Below, in pieces: positions 6,807 through 15,432 of a DNA stretch of 25,116 nucleotides. Under the pieces are notes generated by a model. That model saw only the letters and a program-made list of their open reading frames with translations, did not search any database and had not been told where the DNA came from. The first letter of the stretch is position 1. Every line of letters starts with the position of its first letter. The position numbers and the translations under genes are program-made. Origin of the DNA: an uncultured Collinsella sp. (lineage in GTDB: Bacteria; Actinomycetota; Coriobacteriia; Coriobacteriales; Coriobacteriaceae); contig CAUBOH010000025.1 in assembly GCA_958437495.1 (NCBI GenBank), positions 1-25,116 of the forward strand, in the 5' to 3' direction.

Positions 6807-8003
6807 CTACTTGAGCGTGACGCAGGAGGCGAGGATGCTGGCGTAGTCTTCCGCTGGCATGCCGAAAGCATCGTCTGCCTCGAGCTTGTATGAGCCATCT
6901 ACCGGATGGGCCGATCCGCCTGAAAGCCAAACCGTGTAACCTTCCGACGTTTTGCCTAGATCTCTAAAGAAAACAGGCCCGAAACCACCCAAGCTGTTAT
7001 CGTGCACGATGATGGAAAAGTTTGCGGAGCAGTCATCTTTATCCGCACCGGTCCTTTGAACCCTGAACCACTTGGCAAATGAGCCGGATGCCTGGCTTTC
7101 GGTGATCTCGTAATCATCAATAGGGAACCAGTCGGGGAGAACCATAGTGAAGTAGTCCGTATCGATGGTTCTTGCCTGCCTTGCCTCTTCTGCCTGGCGC
7201 CTGGCCTCTTCCTCGGCTTGTTTGGCGGCTACGGCGTCATCGCGGCGCTTGGTTGCCGCCTGGGCCAATGCGTCGGCATCAAAGGAAAAGCCCGCCTTCT
7301 TGGCGCCCGTGTCTTCCTCGGTATATTTCTTGGCGGCGGCAATCTCGTCGTCGGTCACCTCGGTTGCCTCGACCGGAGCGAGCGAAACGTTGCCGGCATC
7401 GACGCTCTTTTTGCCCTCCGCCTTCTTACTAACCTTGACGTCGATCTTTTCGCCCGGCACGGCGTAGATGGTGCCGTCGACTGCGATGGGCGAGGCCGCG
7501 ACCTCGGCCTTATAGCTGCCGCGACGGAGCTCGACGCCCGCTCCCGTGCTATCAACATAGCGAACGACGTCGACCTTCTTGCCGCGCGCCTCCTTGCCGG
7601 TGATGTGCAGCGGCAGCCTGCTCGCGCCGGCCGATGTGTCCCACCCCTCGGCCGAGACCGTAAACCGCACGGCGTGCTTTGCGGCGAGGGCCTCTTGCTC
7701 GGCCGCCTCGCGCGCCTGCTCGGGTGCATAGATACCAAAGTAATAACCGGCTCCGCCACCCACGGCGAGCAGCGCCACCACGACGGCAGCGATGATGAAC
7801 GGCTTCTTGGAACGTTTGGGGCTGGACGCGACCGCCTCAGCCGCCATATCGACTTGCTGTGACCCGGTAGGTGCTGCGACATCAACGGGCGAAGAGTTCG
7901 CCCCTCCCGTTTGCGCTTGACCATCTGGCACGACGGATGCGCCGCATACGGCGCAGAACTGGGCTCCGTCCTCGATTTTCGACCCACAGTTTCGGCAGAA
8001 CAT
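6807..8003 (-). CDS. zinc-ribbon single-span membrane protein, unknown function
   Basis: 398 residues. The N-terminus is a zinc ribbon with C3-x2-C6 and C17-x2-C20 (FCRNCG...FCAVCG), followed by a low-complexity linker, one transmembrane helix at about 68-90 after a KRSKK basic stretch, and a presumably extracytoplasmic part. That part has a beta-rich middle, a Glu/Ala/Arg-rich helical segment (about 235-285) and a C-terminal domain beginning TIDTDYFTMVLPDWF. Similar layouts are common among surface-anchored proteins of unknown role in Actinobacteria and Firmicutes. A GGGGGAG site lies about 6 nt before the ATG. It appears to be a single-gene unit bounded by hairpins on both sides. I do not recognise a specific function. 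Confidence 0.85.
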   Translation of the reverse strand: MFCRNCGSKIEDGAQFCAVCGASVVPDGQAQTGGANSSPVDVAAPTGSQQVDMAAEAVASSPKRSKKPFIIAAVVVALLAVGGGAGYYFGIYAPEQAREAAEQEALAAKHAVRFTVSAEGWDTSAGASRLPLHITGKEARGKKVDVVRYVDSTGAGVELRRGSYKAEVAASPIAVDGTIYAVPGEKIDVKVSKKAEGKKSVDAGNVSLAPVEATEVTDDEIAAAKKYTEEDTGAKKAGFSFDADALAQAATKRRDDAVAAKQAEEEARRQAEEARQARTIDTDYFTMVLPDWFPIDDYEITESQASGSFAKWFRVQRTGADKDDCSANFSIIVHDNSLGGFGPVFFRDLGKTSEGYTVWLSGGSAHPVDGSYKLEADDAFGMPAEDYASILASCVTLK

Positions 8004-8114
8004 CCAAGCTCCCCCTCGTTCGACGCCCGTTCAAGACAGGCATGCTTGAGCGCCCACGTGCATGGCGGAGCGCAATCTCTTCTAAGCATATGTTAGGAGC
8101 GAACTGCCAAACGT

Positions 8115-8126
8115 TGTTGCGCAACA
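8115..8126. promoter_or_regulatory. 12-bp perfect palindrome upstream of the zinc-ribbon gene
   Basis: TGTTGCGCAACA lies 112 nt upstream of the ATG at 8003, in the only region that could hold that gene's promoter. It could be an operator, but a single 12-bp palindrome may also be chance. Confidence 0.25.
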
Positions 8127-8165
8127 TTGCCGGGTAAAGCCTCAGCATCCAGCCTTCCCCAAATA

Positions 8166-8231
8166 AGTTGCGGTGAAATAGGGACTGTTGACGGCTTAAC
8201 AGGCATAAACAGTCCCTATTTCACCGCAACT
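8166..8231. repeat. long perfect hairpin after xdhC
   Basis: A perfect 24-bp inverted repeat (8166-8189 with 8208-8231) around an 18-nt loop, starting 16 bases past the xdhC stop on the minus strand. It is likely to end or protect the yqeB-xdhC transcript, although no U-tract follows on that strand. Its sequence is unrelated to the hairpin at 6693-6758, but the layout (long perfect arms, short loop, 3' side of a gene) is the same. Confidence 0.75.
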
Positions 8232-8247
8232 CATATCGAGGATGCGA

Positions 8248-9291
8248 TTAGCGCTTGCGGGGGACGAGCTTGGTGCGGCGCAGGTGGATCATCTCGGCGG
8301 CGATGGAGATGGCGATCTCTTCGGGGTCCTCGGCCTGAATGGCGACACCGATCGGCAGGTGCAGCTCGTCGATCTGCTCCTGCGTAAAGCCCTCCTGCTC
8401 CAGGCGGGCGCGCACAAAGGCCGTCTTACGGCGTGAGCCCAGGCAGCCCAGATAGGCGGGTTTGGCGCGCATGGCCTGAATCACCACGTCGATATCGGAC
8501 TTGTGACCCGCCGTGGCGACGACCACCAGGTCGCGCGGACCGATGGGGCACTGCTTGATCAGGTTCTTGTAGTCGACCAGACGACGGTCGTAGACACCGG
8601 GCACCCATTCGGGGGTCAGCGTGCCGGGGCGGTCGTCGCACGCCACGACGGCAAAGCCCGCCGCCGTGAGCACCCGCGCCGTCGCTGCGCCCACGTGGCC
8701 GCAGCCAAAGATATAGGTCAGGCCCTCGGGGCAGAGCGTCTCGATGTGCGCCGCGGGAATCTCGAAGGCCGCGTTGGTGTAGGTGACCTTACTCCCCTCC
8801 TCCACCAGCGAAAGCTCGGGGCAGCCGTCAATGGTATGGCGTGATGCCTCGCCATGGTACTCGGCCACATCGCCCTCGAGCGCGCTCGCGATAAACGGTT
8901 CAAAGTCGATGACGAAGTCGCCGATGCGTCGATACGCCAAGACGTCGGCAACCGACTGGAACAACGGCACCTGCGATACATCCAGGTGCAGATAGCACGG
9001 GCAGATGGCTCCGCCGCAGATCATGCCGGTATCGGAGTTCTCACCGCCCATGGTGTAGCGGACCAGACGCGATTGCCCTGCGGCCAGCAGCTCGCGCGCC
9101 TCGTCCAGCGCAAAGAGCTCGATCTTGCCGCCGCCGATGGTGCCCGCTTGGCTGCCATCGGCAAAGACGGCCATCCAGGCGCCCACGCCGCGCGGAGACG
9201 ACCCCGCCGTGCCGGCCACGACCACCAGCTCGCACGTCTTACCAGCCTTCAGAGCGCCAAGCGCAGCATTCACCACATCGAGCTTTTCCAT
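8248..9291 (-). CDS. xdhC: XdhC-family molybdenum hydroxylase maturation protein
   Basis: 347 residues with two domains: an N-terminal XdhC/CoxI domain (about 10-75, with GSSPRGVGAWMAVFADGSQAGTIGGGKIE) and a C-terminal Rossmann-like XdhC domain starting near 191 (YIFGCGHVGAATARVL, then DDRP). In the family these proteins bind molybdenum cofactor and hand over its sulfurated form to xanthine dehydrogenase-type enzymes. A Cys-containing segment, GMICGGAICPC, lies at 89-99. AGGAAG precedes the ATG by about 5 nt, and yqeB ends nine bases upstream, so the two form one transcript. The target hydroxylase is not in the window. Confidence 0.9.
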   Translation of the reverse strand: MEKLDVVNAALGALKAGKTCELVVVAGTAGSSPRGVGAWMAVFADGSQAGTIGGGKIELFALDEARELLAAGQSRLVRYTMGGENSDTGMICGGAICPCYLHLDVSQVPLFQSVADVLAYRRIGDFVIDFEPFIASALEGDVAEYHGEASRHTIDGCPELSLVEEGSKVTYTNAAFEIPAAHIETLCPEGLTYIFGCGHVGAATARVLTAAGFAVVACDDRPGTLTPEWVPGVYDRRLVDYKNLIKQCPIGPRDLVVVATAGHKSDIDVVIQAMRAKPAYLGCLGSRRKTAFVRARLEQEGFTQEQIDELHLPIGVAIQAEDPEEIAISIAAEMIHLRRTKLVPRKR

Positions 9292-9300
9292 CGTCGCTTC

Positions 9301-10095
9301 CTATTCCTGAAATACACCGGTGAGCATGGCGAGCGCCTCGAGCACGCCACCGCCGACCGACGTCGCCTTGTCCGAAATGTAGTTGATATAGCTGGCATCG
9401 CCGCGCGGATCGACATCGGCGCACTTAAAGCCCTCAGTCACCTGCACGCCGTTCGCCAAAAGCCCGCGCAGACAGCCATCGATCTGCGTGCACATGGGCG
9501 TATCGCCCGCGTAGCCAATCACGTCTCCGGCGCTCACGATGTCGCCGATTGCGCGGTCGGACCGAAACACGCCGGCGGCGGGGCTGTGGATAACGCGCTC
9601 CTTGCCATAGCCGGCGATAATGCCCGGCACGCCCGTGTTGGGCTGGGGCGAGCCCTGGGTGATGACGCGGCCGAGAAAATGACCGCGCATGGTCTCGACC
9701 ACGGCGTCGCAATCGACCGGCGCGGTAAAGCCCGGCCCCACGGCGATGACGACAGGCGCCATATCGCGCGTGGTGCCCAAGTTGCGCTTGGCCAGAATCG
9801 CGTCGACCACGGCAGCGGGTTTCAGTTCGTCGAGCATCTTGGCCTGGGGGTCTACCACAACGGCGACGTCTCCGGCCTTGGTAATTGCAAGCGCCTCTGC
9901 CGACGTCTGCGCCAAGCGAGCGCGAATGCCCTCGACCTCGACCTCGCCCAGGCGAATGGCCTCGCAAAAACTGATTGTGCGACGGATGCACGTGGGAACC
10001 GCGATATCGGCCATAACGACCGACACGCCGGCACGCACCAAGCGAGCGGCGACGCCCGTGGCGATATCGCCGGCGCCGCGAACATAAACGAGCAT
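9301..10095 (-). CDS. yqeB: YqeB/EF2563-family selenium-dependent molybdenum hydroxylase system protein
   Basis: 264 residues starting MLVYVRGAGDIATGVAARLVRAG, the nucleotide-binding-like N-terminus typical of YqeB. Later come DAILAKRNLGT and PVVIAVGPGFTAPVDCDAVVET, also typical. The family is found next to selenium-dependent molybdenum hydroxylases and is thought to help insert labile selenium; its chemistry is not settled. It is transcribed with xdhC and divergently from yqeC across a 102-bp gap. A GGGAGG-type site lies about 9 nt before the ATG. Confidence 0.88.
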   Translation of the reverse strand: MLVYVRGAGDIATGVAARLVRAGVSVVMADIAVPTCIRRTISFCEAIRLGEVEVEGIRARLAQTSAEALAITKAGDVAVVVDPQAKMLDELKPAAVVDAILAKRNLGTTRDMAPVVIAVGPGFTAPVDCDAVVETMRGHFLGRVITQGSPQPNTGVPGIIAGYGKERVIHSPAAGVFRSDRAIGDIVSAGDVIGYAGDTPMCTQIDGCLRGLLANGVQVTEGFKCADVDPRGDASYINYISDKATSVGGGVLEALAMLTGVFQE

Positions 10096-10136
10096 TCCCG
10101 GGGCACCTCCCTGTGCTACGGTTTGAGCAGAGCAAA

Positions 10137-10151
10137 AGCGGTTCGACCGCT
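10137..10151. promoter_or_regulatory. palindrome between divergent yqeB and yqeC
   Basis: AGCGGT-TCG-ACCGCT, a 15-bp palindrome with a 3-nt centre, lies in the 102-bp intergenic region between two divergent genes. The same region contains TATAAT on the minus strand (10179-10184), without a good -35. Placement suggests an operator shared by both genes. No other copy was noticed in the window. Confidence 0.35.
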
Positions 10152-10197
10152 ACTCTGATGATTATTTATTATCACAGTATTATACGGCGGTGAACAG

Positions 10198-10935
10198 ATG
10201 GAAACGGTTAGCGGCAATCTTGCCTCGGCGCTCAGGATCGAGCCGGGCATTACCGCGATTATCGGCAGCGGCGGCAAGTCGACCTTGCTGAAGACGCTGG
10301 GTCTCGAGCTCATGCGCGCCGGCGGCAGCGTGCTCCTCTGCACCACCACGCATATGTTTCCCGTCGCCGGCGTGCCATGGGACGGGTCGAACCGTCGCCT
10401 GGACGCCGCGCCTTGGAAGCCGGGCGCCGCGCATGTCCCCGGTTGCACCTGCGAGGCCTGCACGGGCCTTGTGCACGGAAGCATCTGCCAGGCGGGTGTT
10501 TTGGACCCGGAGACAGGCAAGCTCTCCGCCCCCGCCGAGCCGCTCAACGAGCTGGCACAGCGCTTTAACTACGTCTTGGCCGAGGCGGACGGCAGCAAGC
10601 GGCTCCCGCTCAAGGCCCACGCCGCCTGGGAGCCGGTGATTCCCTCTGGCACGGCCAACATCGTCTGGATCGTCGGCGCCTCGGGGCTGGGCAAGCCCGT
10701 CGCCGAGGTTGTCCACCGCCCCGAGCTCTTTTGCGAGCGTTGCGGCTGCGAGCTCACCGACATCGCCACGCCCGAGCGCGTCGCCCAGGTGCTCAATGCC
10801 GAGATGCAGGCGCTGAGACTCTGCACCGCACGCGTCATGCTCAACCAAGTCGACACGCTCAGCGACCCCACGATGGCCGACCGCTTCGAGGCAGCTCTCG
10901 ACCGCCCCCTCATCGTCACCAGCCTCCAGGGGTAG
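10198..10935 (+). CDS. yqeC: YqeC, selenium-dependent hydroxylase accessory protein
   Basis: 245 residues with a P-loop-like GSGGKST at 23-29 and the family motif LAEADGSKRLPLKAHAAWEPVIP (about 127-149). A small Cys cluster (CTCEAC, 83-88) could bind metal. YqeC is a putative ATP-binding partner of YqeB in selenium-dependent molybdenum hydroxylase loci; its exact reaction is unknown. The ATG is preceded by GGCGGTGA. Unlike in E. coli, where yqeA-yqeB-yqeC run together, this gene is on the opposite strand, divergent from yqeB and convergent with hyuA (stops six bases apart). Confidence 0.88.
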   Translation: METVSGNLASALRIEPGITAIIGSGGKSTLLKTLGLELMRAGGSVLLCTTTHMFPVAGVPWDGSNRRLDAAPWKPGAAHVPGCTCEACTGLVHGSICQAGVLDPETGKLSAPAEPLNELAQRFNYVLAEADGSKRLPLKAHAAWEPVIPSGTANIVWIVGASGLGKPVAEVVHRPELFCERCGCELTDIATPERVAQVLNAEMQALRLCTARVMLNQVDTLSDPTMADRFEAALDRPLIVTSLQG

Positions 10936-10950
10936 CCCCGTTAGCGGGGC
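10935..10950. terminator. short hairpin between convergent yqeC and hyuA
   Basis: GCCCCG-TTAG-CGGGGC: six-bp GC stems with a tetraloop, overlapping the ends of both genes. No T-run is present on either side, so at best it is a weak bidirectional terminator. Confidence 0.35.
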
Positions 10951-12308
10951 ACGTAGCGGCCGGGCTGGGCTCCGGTGGGCTCGCCGTCGCGCGCAGCCAG
11001 CACGCCATTCACAAACACAGCCTTGGCGCGGCCATGTGCTTCAAAACCCTCGAGTGGCGTGTAGTCCACAGCCTGATGCTGCGTCGCGGCACTGATCGTC
11101 CAGCGCGCCTTGGGATCCCACACGCACACGTCGGCATCGGAGCCCTCGGCAAGACAGCCCTTGCGCGGGTACATGCCAAACACGCGCGCCGGGTTCTCGC
11201 TCATCAGGCGGCAGAGGTCCTCGGGGCCCAGCTGTCCCTCAAAGCTCGTGGCAATCGCGACGGGACGATGCTCCACGCCGGGCCCGCCGTTGGGAATCGC
11301 GCGGAAGTCGTCGCGCCCGCGGTCCTTTTGCCCGTGCAGATTAAAGCTGCAGTGGTCGGTGGCGATGGTATCGATCTCGCCGGCCACAAGCGCCTCGCGC
11401 AGAGCCGCACGGTCGCCAGCATGGCGCAGCGGCGGACTCATCACATACTTGGCACCCGCAAAGCCATCCTCGCCCTGCTCCAAATAGCAAGTATCGTCGA
11501 GCATCAGATACTGAGGGCAGGTCTCGACATAAATATTCTTCTGCCCGCGCGCCTTGGCAGCACGAATGGCCTCGAGCCCCAGCTTAGTCGAAAGGTGCAC
11601 CACGTTGACCGGAGCGTCCCCGGCCAAGTGTGCCAGATACAGCAGGCGACTCACGGCCTCGGCCTCGCACACATCCGGACGGCTGAGTGCATGCCCCTCG
11701 GGCCCGTGAATACCCTGCTCAAACACGCGCTTCTGCAGTTCATTCACCAGCGTGCCGTTCTCGCAATGCACGCACAGTATGCCGCCAATACGCTTGAGCT
11801 CCTCGAGCACCTCGAGCGTCTCGGCATCGTCCAAGCGCAGGTGGTCGTAGGCAAAGTAGGTCTTAAACGACGACACGCCCGCCTCGCGCATGGCCGAAAG
11901 ATCGGCGCGGTTGCGCTCATTCCACTCGGCGAGTGCCATATGAAAGGCGTAGTTTGCCGTGCAGGTACCGTCGGCGCGATGATGCCACTCGGCAAGGGCA
12001 TCGGGCATGGTCACGCCGCGATCGGCCGTCGCGTAGTCCACGATGGTCGTCGTACCGCCGCAGGCAGCCGCACGCGTACCGGTCTCAAAGCTATCGGCTG
12101 TCCAATCCATGCCGGTCCAGCACTGCATGTGCGTGTGGCCGTCGATAAAGCCGGGAAACACCCAGCAGCCCACGGCGTCCTGGACGGTATCGCCCTCGGC
12201 CGGCTCGATCGCCGCAGCGATCCGCACAATCTTATCGCCATCCATGGCAAGATCGGCGCGGCGAAGCCCCTGTGGCGTCACAAGCGCGCCGTTTTTGATG
12301 ATGATCAT
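10941..12308 (-). CDS. hyuA: hydantoinase/dihydropyrimidinase-family amidohydrolase
   Basis: 455-residue member of the cyclic amidohydrolase superfamily, which opens rings such as hydantoins, dihydropyrimidines or allantoin-like intermediates. The binuclear metal site is complete: H58 and H60 (DGHTH), carbamylated K149 (SFKTYFAYD), H181, H238 and D318 (ATDHCSF). The C-terminal substrate segment IPNGGPGVEHR is present. In E. coli the homologue HyuA lies in the same yge/yqe block and belongs to the gene set implicated in anaerobic urate use. AAGGAG lies 5 nt before the ATG. It is nine bases downstream of the nucleotidyltransferase, so they are co-transcribed. The true substrate cannot be told from sequence. 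Confidence 0.9.
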   Translation of the reverse strand: MIIIKNGALVTPQGLRRADLAMDGDKIVRIAAAIEPAEGDTVQDAVGCWVFPGFIDGHTHMQCWTGMDWTADSFETGTRAAACGGTTTIVDYATADRGVTMPDALAEWHHRADGTCTANYAFHMALAEWNERNRADLSAMREAGVSSFKTYFAYDHLRLDDAETLEVLEELKRIGGILCVHCENGTLVNELQKRVFEQGIHGPEGHALSRPDVCEAEAVSRLLYLAHLAGDAPVNVVHLSTKLGLEAIRAAKARGQKNIYVETCPQYLMLDDTCYLEQGEDGFAGAKYVMSPPLRHAGDRAALREALVAGEIDTIATDHCSFNLHGQKDRGRDDFRAIPNGGPGVEHRPVAIATSFEGQLGPEDLCRLMSENPARVFGMYPRKGCLAEGSDADVCVWDPKARWTISAATQHQAVDYTPLEGFEAHGRAKAVFVNGVLAARDGEPTGAQPGRYVPR

Positions 12309-12317
12309 AATTGCTCC

Positions 12318-12932
12318 TTATTGATTGATGCAGTTGGCCACGCGATCAAAATACGAGCAGGCGGCGATATGCTCCGCTATGCGTCGCTGTCCCTTGGCGG
12401 TATCGACGTCCCACAGCTCGTAGGCACGCGCCTCGACCAGCACCACGTCGGTACGGCCCTTGAGGATCGAGCCGCCGCCGTCCTTGCCCTCAAGACGCAT
12501 AAGCGCATCGAACAGTTCCGCCGGAAAGAGCACCGGACTCGAAGGCTCACCGTTGCACGCCAAGCGCACCGGATGTTTGCGGCCACGCTCGTCAAACGAG
12601 CGAACCATGGCCTCAAAAGAATCCGCGCTCACAAGCGGCTGGTCGCCCGGCAAAAAGAGGCAACCTTTCCAGTTGCGTTCGGCTCCCCACGAAAGGCCCG
12701 CACGGACGCTTTCGCTGCGCAGCTCGCCATCGTGCAACACGCACGGGCAATGCTTGTCCTCGCAAATCTGAGCGACCTCGGGCCAACGCGTCGAAACCAC
12801 GACGTCAAAGCCTTGGGGAACCGAATCGATGGTCCGGGCAATCAGCGGCTCACCATAGATATCGGCGAGCATCTTGTTAGAGCCAAACCGCTTGCCCTCG
12901 CCCGAAGCCATAATGACGCAACCGAGTTTCAT
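12318..12932 (-). CDS. MocA/YgfJ-like molybdenum cofactor nucleotidyltransferase
   Basis: 204 residues with the MobA-like NTP-transferase fold: an N-terminal nucleotide-binding motif (MASGEGKRFGSNKML, residues 8-22, in place of the classic AAGxSxRMGxxK) and LPGDQPLVS at about 95-102. In E. coli the neighbour YgfJ is of this kind, and MocA makes the cytosine dinucleotide form of the cofactor used by xanthine dehydrogenase-like enzymes. An open frame extends upstream to 13292. I chose the ATG at 12932 because it matches the family N-terminus and has GGGGAGG about 9 nt upstream. It sits directly before hyuA. Whether it uses CTP or GTP is not determined. Confidence 0.82.
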   Translation of the reverse strand: MKLGCVIMASGEGKRFGSNKMLADIYGEPLIARTIDSVPQGFDVVVSTRWPEVAQICEDKHCPCVLHDGELRSESVRAGLSWGAERNWKGCLFLPGDQPLVSADSFEAMVRSFDERGRKHPVRLACNGEPSSPVLFPAELFDALMRLEGKDGGGSILKGRTDVVLVEARAYELWDVDTAKGQRRIAEHIAACSYFDRVANCINQ

Positions 12933-13061
12933 CTCCGCAAACCTCCCCTGGCTGCCTTGGACACCATAGTTGCTATACCCACCATACCAAGCTCGCACTC
13001 CGTCGGAACAGGCATGCGCTCGTTTTTCCAGCGAACGCCCCTTGGCTCTCCATAGCACAAA

Positions 13062-13092
13062 GGAGGGCACCCCGCGACGCAGGGCACCCTCC
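13062..13092 (-). terminator. hairpin downstream of the carbamate kinase gene
   Basis: Outer stem GGAGGG/CCCTCC (13062-13067 with 13087-13092) and inner CCC/GGG pairs separated by a 2+2 internal loop. On the minus strand it is followed by TTTG, a short U-run. It lies 19 nt after the carbamate kinase stop, inside a 178-nt gap before the nucleotidyltransferase gene. It probably ends the ygeX-ygeY-ygeW-kinase transcript. Confidence 0.55.
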
Positions 13093-13110
13093 TCGATGGT
13101 GCAGATATGC

Positions 13111-14061
13111 CTACTCAGCGTCGCCGGTAAACGTGGTACCGGTCTTGCCGGCAAGACCGTCACGTGCCTTCTCGAGCAGCGTGATGAGCGCCGTGCGTCC
13201 CGGCTTGCTCTCGGCAAACGTCGAGGCGGCCTGAACCTTGGGCAGCATGGAGCCGCGACCGAACTCGTTGGCCTCGGACAGACGCTTAACATCGGCAGCG
13301 GTCAGCGTGTCGAGCCACTGCTCGTGGTCGGTGCCAAAGCCGATGGCAACCTTCTCCACGGCCGTCAGGATGATCAGGGCATCGGCGTCGAGTTGCTCGG
13401 CGAGCTTCTCGGCCGCAAAGTCCTTATCGATGACGGCAGCAGCGCCCTTAAGGTGGTTGCCCTGGGCCTTGGTGACGGGAATGCCGCCACCGCCGCAGGA
13501 GATCACCACGTGGTTGGACTCGACGAGCGACTTAATGGTGTCGAGCTCGACGATGTTCACGGGCTTGGGCGAGGCAACCACGCGACGGAAGCCCTGCTTC
13601 TCGTCGTGGATGAACTGGTAGCCGCGGTCGGCCTCCAGCTCCTTGGCCTCGGCCTCGCTCATCCACGGACCGATCGGCTTGACCGGGTCGGCAAAGGCCG
13701 GATCGTCCGCCGCAACCTCGACCTGGGTGAGCACGGTGGCGACACCCTTGTCGATATTGCGGTCGAGCATTTCCTCGCGTAGGGCGTTTTGCAGGTCATA
13801 GCCAATGTAGCCCTGGCTCATGGCGCCGCAAACGGACAGCGGGCAGGGGATGTACTTCTGAGGGTTAGAGCGCGTGAGCTCTGCCATCGCGTTAGCGATC
13901 ATGCCCACCTGGGGGCCGTTGCCATGCACGACGACAACCTCGTTGCCTTCCTCGATCAGGTCGACGATAGCCTTGGAAGTCGTCTTGACGGCCTCCATCT
14001 GCTCGGGAAGGTTGGCGCCGAGGGCGTTTCCGCCCAGGGCGACAACAATACGCTTAGCCAT
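13111..14061 (-). CDS. arcC: carbamate kinase
   Basis: 316 residues, full length. Makes ATP from carbamoyl phosphate and ADP in the cytosol, the energy-yielding last step of carbamoyl-transfer catabolism. Motifs: VALGGNALG at 7-15, VHGNGPQVG at 45-53, VISCGGGGIPV at 186-196, and IDKDFAAEKLAEQLDADALIILTAVEKV at about 211-238. The E. coli counterpart in the same block is yqeA. It begins 14 nt after the ygeW stop, with a weak GGTTGAG site, which suggests coupling to ygeW. Pairing with a carbamoyltransferase supports carbamoyl phosphate as a shared intermediate. Confidence 0.95.
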   Translation of the reverse strand: MAKRIVVALGGNALGANLPEQMEAVKTTSKAIVDLIEEGNEVVVVHGNGPQVGMIANAMAELTRSNPQKYIPCPLSVCGAMSQGYIGYDLQNALREEMLDRNIDKGVATVLTQVEVAADDPAFADPVKPIGPWMSEAEAKELEADRGYQFIHDEKQGFRRVVASPKPVNIVELDTIKSLVESNHVVISCGGGGIPVTKAQGNHLKGAAAVIDKDFAAEKLAEQLDADALIILTAVEKVAIGFGTDHEQWLDTLTAADVKRLSEANEFGRGSMLPKVQAASTFAESKPGRTALITLLEKARDGLAGKTGTTFTGDAE

Positions 14062-14075
14062 TTCTCAACCCAGCT

Positions 14076-15278
14076 TTAGGCCTGGAACCAACGGGCGGTG
14101 TTGCGCTCGTCGAGGGCCTTGAGGGTAGCGGCGGGATCGGCAACCTTCTGCAGGAACATCATGGCTGCGATAGCGTACGGCTTGTAGCTGGCCTCCTTGT
14201 ACATGCCCACGCGGTGCATGTCGAAGACGTCGGCGTTGACCTCGCCGTGCTCGCAAGAGACACCGGAGATGTCGGCAGGCAGCGGGTGCATAAAGATGGT
14301 GTCCTGGCCGTTGGCAGTCTTCTCCATGAGCTCGGTCGTGGAGCACCAATCCTGATGCGTAGCGTTCTGGGCGAGCAGCTCCTTCTCGAGCGCAGCGATG
14401 CCGGCGTCGTCGCCCTCGGCGTACAGGTTGGTGCGCTTCTCCATGGCGGCAAACGGAGCCCAGCTCTTGGGGATCACGATGTCGGCGCCCTCGAAGGCCT
14501 CGGCCATGGTGTTGACCTGCTTAAAGGTGGTGCCGGACTCGGCGGCATAGCCCTTGGCGCGCTCGACGACCTCGGGCATGAGGTCGTAGCCCTCGGGGTG
14601 GGCCAGGGTGACGTCCATGCCAAAACGGGGCAGCAGGCTGATCAGCGACTGCGGGCAGGACAGCGGCTTGCCGTAAGAGGGCGAATAGGCCCAGGTAACG
14701 GCAACCTTCTTGCCCTTAAGGTTCTCGAGGCCGCCAAACTCGTTGATGAGGTAGAGCATGTCGGCAGAGGACTGCGTGGGGTGATCGGAGTCGGACTGCA
14801 GGGAGATGAGCGTGGGACGGTGATCCAGAACGCCATCCTCGTAGGCCTGCTGCACGGACTCGGAGACCTCGGCCATGTAGGCGTCGCCCTTGCCGATGTA
14901 CATGTCGTCGCGGATGCCGATGACGTCGGCCATGAAGGAGATCATGGTAGCGGTCTCGCGGACGGTCTCGCCGTGAGCGATCTGGGACTTCTTCTCGTCC
15001 AGGTCCTGCAGCTCAAGGCCGAGCAGGTTGGCGGCCTTAGAGAAGGAGAAGCGCGTACGGGTGGAGTTGTCGCGGAACAGGGAGACAGCCAGACCCGAAT
15101 CGAAGATCTTGGACGAAACGTTGTTCTCGCGCAGCTCGCGCAGGGCGTCGGCGACGATGTAGAGCGCCTTGAGCTCATCGGTGGTCTTGTCCCAGGTGTG
15201 CAGGAAATCGCTGCCGTACATGCCCTTAAAATCGAGGCCGTTCAGCTGCTCGACGAGCTCGGTAAACTTGGCGTCCAT
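14076..15278 (-). CDS. ygeW: YgeW-family knotted carbamoyltransferase
   Basis: 400 residues, close to E. coli YgeW. It has the carbamoyl phosphate-binding signature NSTRTRF (71-77) and the later MHPLPADI motif typical of the aspartate/ornithine carbamoyltransferase superfamily. The true second substrate of YgeW has been debated, with urate-derived ureido compounds likely in this gene context. An open frame continues upstream to about 15470, but the ATG at 15278 has GGAAAGGA about 7 nt before it and begins the conserved MDAKFTELVEQLNGLDF. A 201-nt gap with a GC hairpin separates it from ygeY upstream; the kinase follows after 14 nt. Confidence 0.9.
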   Translation of the reverse strand: MDAKFTELVEQLNGLDFKGMYGSDFLHTWDKTTDELKALYIVADALRELRENNVSSKIFDSGLAVSLFRDNSTRTRFSFSKAANLLGLELQDLDEKKSQIAHGETVRETATMISFMADVIGIRDDMYIGKGDAYMAEVSESVQQAYEDGVLDHRPTLISLQSDSDHPTQSSADMLYLINEFGGLENLKGKKVAVTWAYSPSYGKPLSCPQSLISLLPRFGMDVTLAHPEGYDLMPEVVERAKGYAAESGTTFKQVNTMAEAFEGADIVIPKSWAPFAAMEKRTNLYAEGDDAGIAALEKELLAQNATHQDWCSTTELMEKTANGQDTIFMHPLPADISGVSCEHGEVNADVFDMHRVGMYKEASYKPYAIAAMMFLQKVADPAATLKALDERNTARWFQA

Positions 15279-15432
15279 GTAAATATCCTTTCCAAAGATG
15301 AAACGATTGCAATGAGTAGATGTACTCCGGCATGCGCGTGTGGCTAGAACATGCAAAGCACTATGACGAGGACCCGCCACCGTCGAGGAAGCATGGGAGA
15401 TAACGACTGCGGGCCCCAAGTCAACAGGGGAT

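Noticed and set aside
10731..13055. 774-codon open frame on the plus strand
   Set aside because: It lies antisense to hyuA and the MocA-like gene, which both have complete active sites. Its sequence is low-complexity and typical of antisense frames in GC-rich DNA.
12933..13292. N-terminal extension of the MocA-like protein to 324 residues
   Set aside because: The extra part is Arg/Ser-rich, covers the terminator hairpin at 13062-13092 and the end of the carbamate kinase gene, and precedes the conserved MKLGCVIMASG start.
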